Shown piece after piece: positions 59,096 to 64,000 of a stretch of DNA of 64,000 nucleotides. The notes beneath the pieces were generated by a model. It was not told the DNA's origin. It was given only the letters and a program-made list of their open reading frames with translations, and searched no databases. Position 1 is the first letter of the stretch, and each line of letters opens with the position of its first letter. The position numbers were made by a program, and so were the translations under genes. This DNA comes from Anaerolineae bacterium. Its GTDB lineage: Bacteria > Chloroflexota > Anaerolineae > Anaerolineales > Anaerolineaceae. The stretch is taken from assembly GCA_013314735.1 (NCBI GenBank), contig JABUFD010000001.1, forward strand, positions 744,001 through 808,000. The letters run 5' to 3'.

Positions 59096-59222
59096 AGGCC
59101 AAGTCCTCAATCCGAGTTGGTTGCCTTGAACACGCCTGCTGAAGATTGTGTTGTGCAAATTATGCGGGATTCAATCAATTCGTATGGAGTATAGCTTAAT
59201 TTGCTCGAAAATGGAAACCAAA

Positions 59223-60062
59223 CTAGAACAATGTATTTGCCAGTTCGTTTCTGTATTCACGCATCGTAGGTGTGTCACTTCCCATCCATTCCAGAATGGA
59301 AAGGAAGATAGCGCGTGCTTTCCCATCGCGGTAATTTTTGTCTGTTTTGATAATTTCCAGCAATCCATCAAGGGCTGCATGTACATTTCCCATGTGAGCC
59401 AATCGAATAGCAGCAATAAAGGTGTTGTCCAATTCGTTCGTAGTCGGCAAATTTTGTTCGAGAAACTGCTGCATGGTGTTGACATATTCCAACAGCAGAT
59501 TGGCCTGAGACGATAAACGGCTGACAGGAAAATGATCTAAAATCCTGCCAGCAGGTTCCACCTTGTTTTGGGCAATCAGGCTTTTTGCTAAACCTAATAA
59601 GGCTGTTGGCTGGTTGGGATCGTTCTTTAAAAATTCACGAAAACTTGATTCAGCAGCAACCCACTCACCATCCCATAACTGGTTGTTTGCTCGTTCCAAT
59701 ACCAGATTTTCCGTATTCAGGTCGCTGAGTTTCACAATCATTTCACGGATTTTTGCTTCCGGGATAATGCCAACATACTCATAAATTACGTTGCCAAAAC
59801 TGATCGCTTTGATGGTGGGTACTGAGCGGACATTGTAAAACAAGGAAAGATTGGGATTTTCGTCAACATTAACCTTGGCCAGGCGGAAGCTGCCCTGGGC
59901 TTCATGCACCAGGCGTTCCAACATGGGAGACATCACGCGGCAATTCCGGCTCCATGGTGCCCAAAAATCTACCACTACCGGGGTGTTTTGCGAGAAGGAT
60001 ATCACTTCGTACTGGAAGTTGTTCTCATTCACGTGGACGATCAAATTGGATGCGGGGGTCAT
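59223..60062 (-). CDS. ybbN: Thioredoxin-like co-chaperone, YbbN/CnoX type
   Basis: 279 residues. N-terminal thioredoxin fold: VISFSQNTPVVVDFWAPWSRNCRVMSPMLERLV; the usual WCGPC is WSRNC, so only the second Cys remains, like SQHC in E. coli YbbN (CnoX). SVPTIKAISFGNVIYEYVG supplies the cis-Pro. The C-terminal half (about 110-279) is helical TPR-like: NNQLWDGEWVAAESSFREFLKNDPNQPTALLGLAKSLIAQNK. CnoX holds unfolding proteins and passes them to GroEL under oxidative stress. A TACAAT -10-like box is at 60096-60091. No genes are coupled to it. Confidence 0.9.
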   Translation of the reverse strand: MTPASNLIVHVNENNFQYEVISFSQNTPVVVDFWAPWSRNCRVMSPMLERLVHEAQGSFRLAKVNVDENPNLSLFYNVRSVPTIKAISFGNVIYEYVGIIPEAKIREMIVKLSDLNTENLVLERANNQLWDGEWVAAESSFREFLKNDPNQPTALLGLAKSLIAQNKVEPAGRILDHFPVSRLSSQANLLLEYVNTMQQFLEQNLPTTNELDNTFIAAIRLAHMGNVHAALDGLLEIIKTDKNYRDGKARAIFLSILEWMGSDTPTMREYRNELANTLF

Positions 60063-60136
60063 GGCTTCAATCAGATTCCTTTCTACTACTATTGTACCCC
60101 GACAGTGTAAGAATCACATCGGATGAAACCAATGAT

Positions 60137-63100
60137 TTATTGATATTCGATTTCAACCCAATTGATGTCCACTGAATGACCGGTGGTGTGGGTCGAGATC
60201 ACATCAAAACCGAGCATACCAGAGTCATACAAAGGATCAATTTGCATGTCATACACTGCATCCCCGTCGATGAAAAGCGTAGCCTGATTATTCAACAACC
60301 TTAATTCATAGACATGGAAAACGGAAAGGTCAATGCCTGGAATCGTGACAGCCAGCGGGAGATCGATGGAGGGTGTATTAACCGAGGAAGAAGTAGACAC
60401 CCGCCAGCCAGAAATATTAACCCCGGATGTGGTTCCTTCCACATCAATCGTGTAACCCCGGATGATGGCCCCACTGCTTGAAAATGTGGCCCTTAGCACA
60501 AAGGAGAAACCGTCCGGGCCATTGACCCCCACAGATCTGAGCTGCGTTCGCAAGACCGCGTCGGTAAAAGATTGGTCAAGATAGGTGATGGCGGAAAAGA
60601 AAGGCTGTGAACCCGGACTGCCCCGATAATATACATCATTGAAGAAGGTCCATCGGTCAGCAGGGTCCTCCCAACCTGGCGCGGCGCCATCAAAATCGAA
60701 GGATAGTGTGGTGTGTGCATCTACAGTGAATTCCCAATATGGAGTCCAGGGTGCGTAATTGATGCCGTTTTTGGCACGGGCATGCCATTTGTAATCACCA
60801 TCCGGGAGAGCAATTGAGGGTTGATAAATACATGTGCCGGTACAGGCTGCCGCTGGCACAAGCTCAAACACGATGATATTGTCATCCAAATCACGGATTT
60901 GGAACTGGTAATACGTAGGGCCGGCGACTGTGTTCCACGCAAACGCAAGCGTATCGCTGGTGAATACAGCCTGGTTTGCAGGTGAAATAAGTGTCGTCCT
61001 GGCTAACTGTTGGTAGGTGTAAGTATACGTTGTCGACCAATCGCCTTCTGTTCCGTTTCGGATTGCCCTAACATTCCATGTATAGGTACCAAAACCCGGC
61101 AATGGATGGGGAATCCGAAATTCGCAATACAGGGTATCCTGGCACGATGCGAGGCCAATTTGCCACGATCCAATCGCAGAACCACCAGCCGCGTTTAACT
61201 GAAGCCGATAACTGGTAACATTTTCCAGCGGGAACCATTTGAACGTCGGGCGAGCGCCATATATGGTTGCATTGTTACCGGGAGATCGCAGCCTGGGGGC
61301 AGGTGGTGGTGTTGTCACGGAAAAGCGCCAATAGACACTCCAAATGCCATAATCTTCCGTACTCCAGGCGCGAACATGCCACTTGTAGTCACCATCCGGC
61401 AGAATATCAGGCAACGTGAAACGGCATGTGTCAGGGAGGCAGGCTGATGCTAGCAACCTATCGGAGAAAACGACAGCGTTTGTTGTATTATTCCTGATCT
61501 GGATTTCATAGGATGCAGTTTCCGCGGGAGCAATCGGATACCAGAAAAAAACCGGTTGTTCATTGATGTGATCTGTCTGGTCAGCAGGCGATGCCAAATC
61601 AGGTGCCGGAAGACGATTCAGAGTGAAGGCATTGCTTGGACTCCATATTCCAGGAGCTTCATCGGCAAACCCTCGGACTTTCCAGGAGTACTGGCCGTAT
61701 TCCAGGGGGGTTGGGAACCGGTAGGAACAGGATGTGTCTGAACAATGAACCTCTGGCAGGATTTCCTGGAATGTGGTTGTGCCGCGGTCAAGGTCGGACA
61801 ACTCCAGTTCGTAGTTTTCAGCATCTGGAACAGGCAGGAAGGAAAACAGAGGAGAAGGGGTGTATACGATTTGTTGGTGCTCGGGGGAGGAGAGTTGCGG
61901 GGGAGGAAGGGTTTGAATGCTGAAGCGTGCGTATGGGCTCCACAATCCATACACTGTTTTCTTGCCCCTTACATGCCATTTGTAATCGCCATCAGGCAAA
62001 TTTTCCAGGGGAGTGTAACTGCATTGTGGGTCCTGACAGTTGACCGCATCTGTCACTTCTGTCGAGAACACGATTGTCCCGGCTTCTGTCAATAGCTGTA
62101 CAAGGTACGTTGGTGAGTTGGTTAGCCGATTCCAACCGAGTAGAGGCGTATGGTCATATACAATGGCCTGGTTGGCTGGCAGGGTTAAAACGGGTGGCTG
62201 CAGTTGGAGGTAAAAGTTATTGTAGGCACTGAAACTGCCGATGCCGATGGAATTGATCCCGGCTACATGCCATTTATAATCATCTGGCGGCATGGTGATG
62301 TCGGGTGAATACGAACACAAAACATCCGTACAGTGGGCTTCCGCATTCAATATAAAATCTGCCAGGATGGCGTTGGTATCGCGCTGTTTGATCAGCATTT
62401 GGTAATCGCTGGCGTCAGGCTCTGGCAGCCAGGCATATACCACCGGCGGGACAGAATGGACGCTGCCATTTTCTGGCGTCAGGATGGTGACCTGGTCAGG
62501 CGGTGAGGGGGGAATGCGAAAATCACTGACCCATTGCGCAGTCGTATTAATCGCCCGCCGGTTGTCTGCCGCATTCGGTAACAGGTAGTTGACCCCCAGG
62601 GGGATGTCATTGATCCGAATGTCAGGATTGGACCAATAATTAATCCTTGAACAGGTCCCAGATGCGCATTCCGATGCCATAATGGTGCGAAAAGCTCCGT
62701 TGGGTGCCTGGTATCCGTATGCATACGGGAAAGCGCCTTGATCGTAGCCTGCCGATTCCCGGTCAGTCTGGGCGCCAAGGATGTGCCCGATCTCACGGGC
62801 CATGGCATATCGGCTGGCAGCGCAGCGCCAATTCACCAGGGCAAAGGCATGCGACGGTGAATATTCTGTAAAGTTGGTGATCATCCACGACAACCCGCAG
62901 TAGGTGTTGTTGTCCACTATGTACAGCACAATGTCAGCGTAATGTTGATCCCTGGTGGCGTGGATTGTATCAAGGCAGCCATCTGCCATTTCTGTGATGC
63001 AATACAAACCTGAGGGATACGACGTCGGCTCTGTACTGACTTCCTGGGTATGGACGATTGATATATATGCATTGATATTTGAGTTGAGAAACCCCTGGTT

Positions 63101-63781
63101 GACTTCTGCGGCCGCCAGGTATACGAGGTTCAGAAGGTTAACACTTCCACCACCAGCATTTTTCGCTGCGGTTGAGTAAATGACCATCACATCAATTTGA
63201 GGTCCCGAAGCCAGGGGTGTTTCGCCAGCATCCGTGGAGATCAGCACTTCATGTTCGACTATACGTGCGGCCGGTAGTTCTTCATCGGTTTGATAAACAG
63301 TGTGGTACTCTCCATTGTTACGGATGTAGAATGTCCCTTTTTCGCTGCGTATATTCATGGCAATGCTGCTGCCGTTGACCGACAGGATAACTTCACTCAA
63401 TGGTTCATGATCGATTATTCCAACCTGGGTATAGGCATTGGGATGGTGGAATACGGGGGCCTGAAAAAGAACAGACATCGCCCGGCCCGGGAATACATTC
63501 AGGATCAACCGGCGCTCACCTTCTGCATCAGGCTGGGCGATTTCAGCGATAGCACCATAATCAATCGATATAGGCCTTGATCTTTCGATCGTTGTAGATG
63601 AATCAAAAAACGCAGCCTGGTTCATTTCTGATTTTGGTAGGTTCAGATCAATAAACGCCCGGTTCGGTTGTATGATTGAACAACCGAACAATGACATGGC
63701 CAGGATCACCAGTATAATTAATTGAACTGGCCAGTGGTGATGTGTTTTGAAATTTCCGGAAGCATGATTCTGACTCATCAT
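60137..63781 (-). CDS. Lipoprotein with degenerate M12-like metallopeptidase domain, Fn3-like repeats and LamG-like C-terminus
   Basis: 1214 residues. Lipoprotein signal with lipobox LFGC (Cys34). About 190-430 resembles a reprolysin-type metallopeptidase (DVMVIYSTAAKNAGGG, LNLVYLAAAEVNQGFLNSNI), but HExxHxxGxxH reads REIGHILGAQT, losing the first and third His. From about 435 to 1030 there are six to seven Fn3-like repeats of about 95 residues, most with a Cys pair and LPDGDYKWHVRA. The last ~190 residues look like a concanavalin/LamG domain (LSFDFDGAAPGWEDP..., LFIDGDAVYDMQID). Surface location, probably glycan or protein binding. No Shine-Dalgarno site; an extended -10 (TGGCATAAT) ends 6 nt before the ATG. 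Confidence 0.85.
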   Translation of the reverse strand: MMSQNHASGNFKTHHHWPVQLIILVILAMSLFGCSIIQPNRAFIDLNLPKSEMNQAAFFDSSTTIERSRPISIDYGAIAEIAQPDAEGERRLILNVFPGRAMSVLFQAPVFHHPNAYTQVGIIDHEPLSEVILSVNGSSIAMNIRSEKGTFYIRNNGEYHTVYQTDEELPAARIVEHEVLISTDAGETPLASGPQIDVMVIYSTAAKNAGGGSVNLLNLVYLAAAEVNQGFLNSNINAYISIVHTQEVSTEPTSYPSGLYCITEMADGCLDTIHATRDQHYADIVLYIVDNNTYCGLSWMITNFTEYSPSHAFALVNWRCAASRYAMAREIGHILGAQTDRESAGYDQGAFPYAYGYQAPNGAFRTIMASECASGTCSRINYWSNPDIRINDIPLGVNYLLPNAADNRRAINTTAQWVSDFRIPPSPPDQVTILTPENGSVHSVPPVVYAWLPEPDASDYQMLIKQRDTNAILADFILNAEAHCTDVLCSYSPDITMPPDDYKWHVAGINSIGIGSFSAYNNFYLQLQPPVLTLPANQAIVYDHTPLLGWNRLTNSPTYLVQLLTEAGTIVFSTEVTDAVNCQDPQCSYTPLENLPDGDYKWHVRGKKTVYGLWSPYARFSIQTLPPPQLSSPEHQQIVYTPSPLFSFLPVPDAENYELELSDLDRGTTTFQEILPEVHCSDTSCSYRFPTPLEYGQYSWKVRGFADEAPGIWSPSNAFTLNRLPAPDLASPADQTDHINEQPVFFWYPIAPAETASYEIQIRNNTTNAVVFSDRLLASACLPDTCRFTLPDILPDGDYKWHVRAWSTEDYGIWSVYWRFSVTTPPPAPRLRSPGNNATIYGARPTFKWFPLENVTSYRLQLNAAGGSAIGSWQIGLASCQDTLYCEFRIPHPLPGFGTYTWNVRAIRNGTEGDWSTTYTYTYQQLARTTLISPANQAVFTSDTLAFAWNTVAGPTYYQFQIRDLDDNIIVFELVPAAACTGTCIYQPSIALPDGDYKWHARAKNGINYAPWTPYWEFTVDAHTTLSFDFDGAAPGWEDPADRWTFFNDVYYRGSPGSQPFFSAITYLDQSFTDAVLRTQLRSVGVNGPDGFSFVLRATFSSSGAIIRGYTIDVEGTTSGVNISGWRVSTSSSVNTPSIDLPLAVTIPGIDLSVFHVYELRLLNNQATLFIDGDAVYDMQIDPLYDSGMLGFDVISTHTTGHSVDINWVEIEYQ
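61000..62470 (-). repeat. Fn3-like repeat array in the lipoprotein gene
   Basis: Each unit has a proline-rich start (PxLxSPxN/H..I), a Y.L.L strand, a Cys pair usually written C-x2-x-C-x-Y/F, and ends in DGDYKWHVRA...G.WSPY..F. The units diverge in DNA sequence, so this is an old protein-level duplication rather than a recent tandem repeat. Confidence 0.75.
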
Positions 63782-63787
63782 TTAAGT

Positions 63788-63793
63788 ATTATG
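63788..63793 (-). promoter_or_regulatory. Extended -10 box of the lipoprotein gene
   Basis: CATAAT preceded by TGG on the minus strand, ending 6 nt before the ATG at 63781. No -35 or Shine-Dalgarno site is seen, so the message may be leaderless. Confidence 0.35.
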
Positions 63794-63863
63794 CCATGAA
63801 ATCACAAAATTGCACTTGCTCCAGTGTGTATGGAACTATGTCTATAGTAGTGGAGGAATCGGA

Positions 63864-64000
63864 ATGAGGCGGATTGGAATTTTGGGTGGGATGAGTCCGG
63901 AATCGACTATAACGTACTACAACCGGATCGTACACCGATATATTGAGACCTATGGCAATCACAGGTACCCGGAAATACTCATATTCAGTGTTTGCTTTGG
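63864..64000 (+). CDS. Aspartate/glutamate racemase family protein, N-terminal part
   Basis: Partial: 45 codons from the ATG at 63864 to the right edge. GGAGG lies 7 nt before the ATG. The start RRIGILGGMSPESTITYYNRI is the family signature of cofactor-independent Asp/Glu (amino-acid) racemases of the YgeA/RacD type; GGMSPEST is the substrate loop. The catalytic Cys pair lies outside the window. D-amino acids could feed peptidoglycan. It is divergent from the lipoprotein gene. Confidence 0.88.
   Translation, partial: MRRIGILGGMSPESTITYYNRIVHRYIETYGNHRYPEILIFSVCF

Noticed and set aside
1-64000. tRNA, rRNA or mobile elements
   Set aside because: Reading the gaps gave no cloverleaf, no rRNA-like segment, no transposase or integrase and no terminal inverted repeats; a tRNA scan would be decisive but cannot be run here.

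Overview
The window looks like part of the chromosome of an anaerobic Chloroflexota bacterium, most likely class Anaerolineae. This is an inference from gene content, roughly 50% GC, frequent good Shine-Dalgarno sites and sigma70-like promoters; no rRNA gene or species marker is present. About 57 protein genes fill nearly all of the sequence, mostly in short operons. I saw no tRNA, rRNA, CRISPR array, insertion sequence or prophage.

Left part (1-14.1 kb): a partial clpC runs off the left edge and is divergent from rsmG. Convergent to rsmG is def-recF. Then come a membrane protein joining a CRP-like domain to two bacterial PH domains, slyD, a two-subunit group 3-like [NiFe] hydrogenase, a sulfatase, a URO-D family protein, the operon frr-uppS-cdsA, and an APH-like kinase.

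Middle (14.1-31.7 kb): metK sits behind a complete SAM-I riboswitch with promoter, aptamer, antiterminator and terminator. A glycan block follows (GH95 fucosidase, glycosyltransferase, UDP-GlcNAc 2-epimerase, mutarotase-like protein, esterase). Next are an asparaginase, endonuclease III, a phosphoribosyltransferase, a phosphodiesterase, a membrane protein with a degenerate GGDEF domain, the LipM-type octanoyltransferase operon, and a nucleoside kinase fused to ThrRS-like N-terminal domains.

Right middle (31.7-46.7 kb): an aminotransferase, then a 1046-residue serine hydroxymethyltransferase-GcvT fusion with its own promoter, two small membrane proteins, and one long leftward operon: a TPR/acidic protein, ndk, a degenerate thymidylate kinase paralogue, tmk, prfA, prmC, a Sua5-type tsaC and a SpoU methyltransferase. 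A 23S rRNA uracil methyltransferase diverges from it.

Right part (46.7-64 kb): a cell-envelope and signalling region with a class A penicillin-binding protein, two tandem c-di-AMP-receptor-like proteins, a DUF4013 membrane protein, an L,D-transpeptidase and an amidase. Then come an AMMECR1 protein, a stand-alone trpB controlled by a tryptophan-specific T-box leader, a multi-GAF histidine kinase, a YbbN-like thioredoxin, a 1214-residue lipoprotein whose metallopeptidase site has lost two zinc ligands, and the start of an Asp/Glu racemase.

The most unusual points are the SHMT-GcvT fusion with an unexplained middle segment, the hydrogenase large subunit that ends at its CxxC motif with Gln in place of His/Arg, the tandem tmk/pseudo-tmk pair, the pseudo-metallopeptidase, the repeated tryptophan motif in the acidic TPR protein, the two cis-acting RNA regulators, and three genes that look leaderless.
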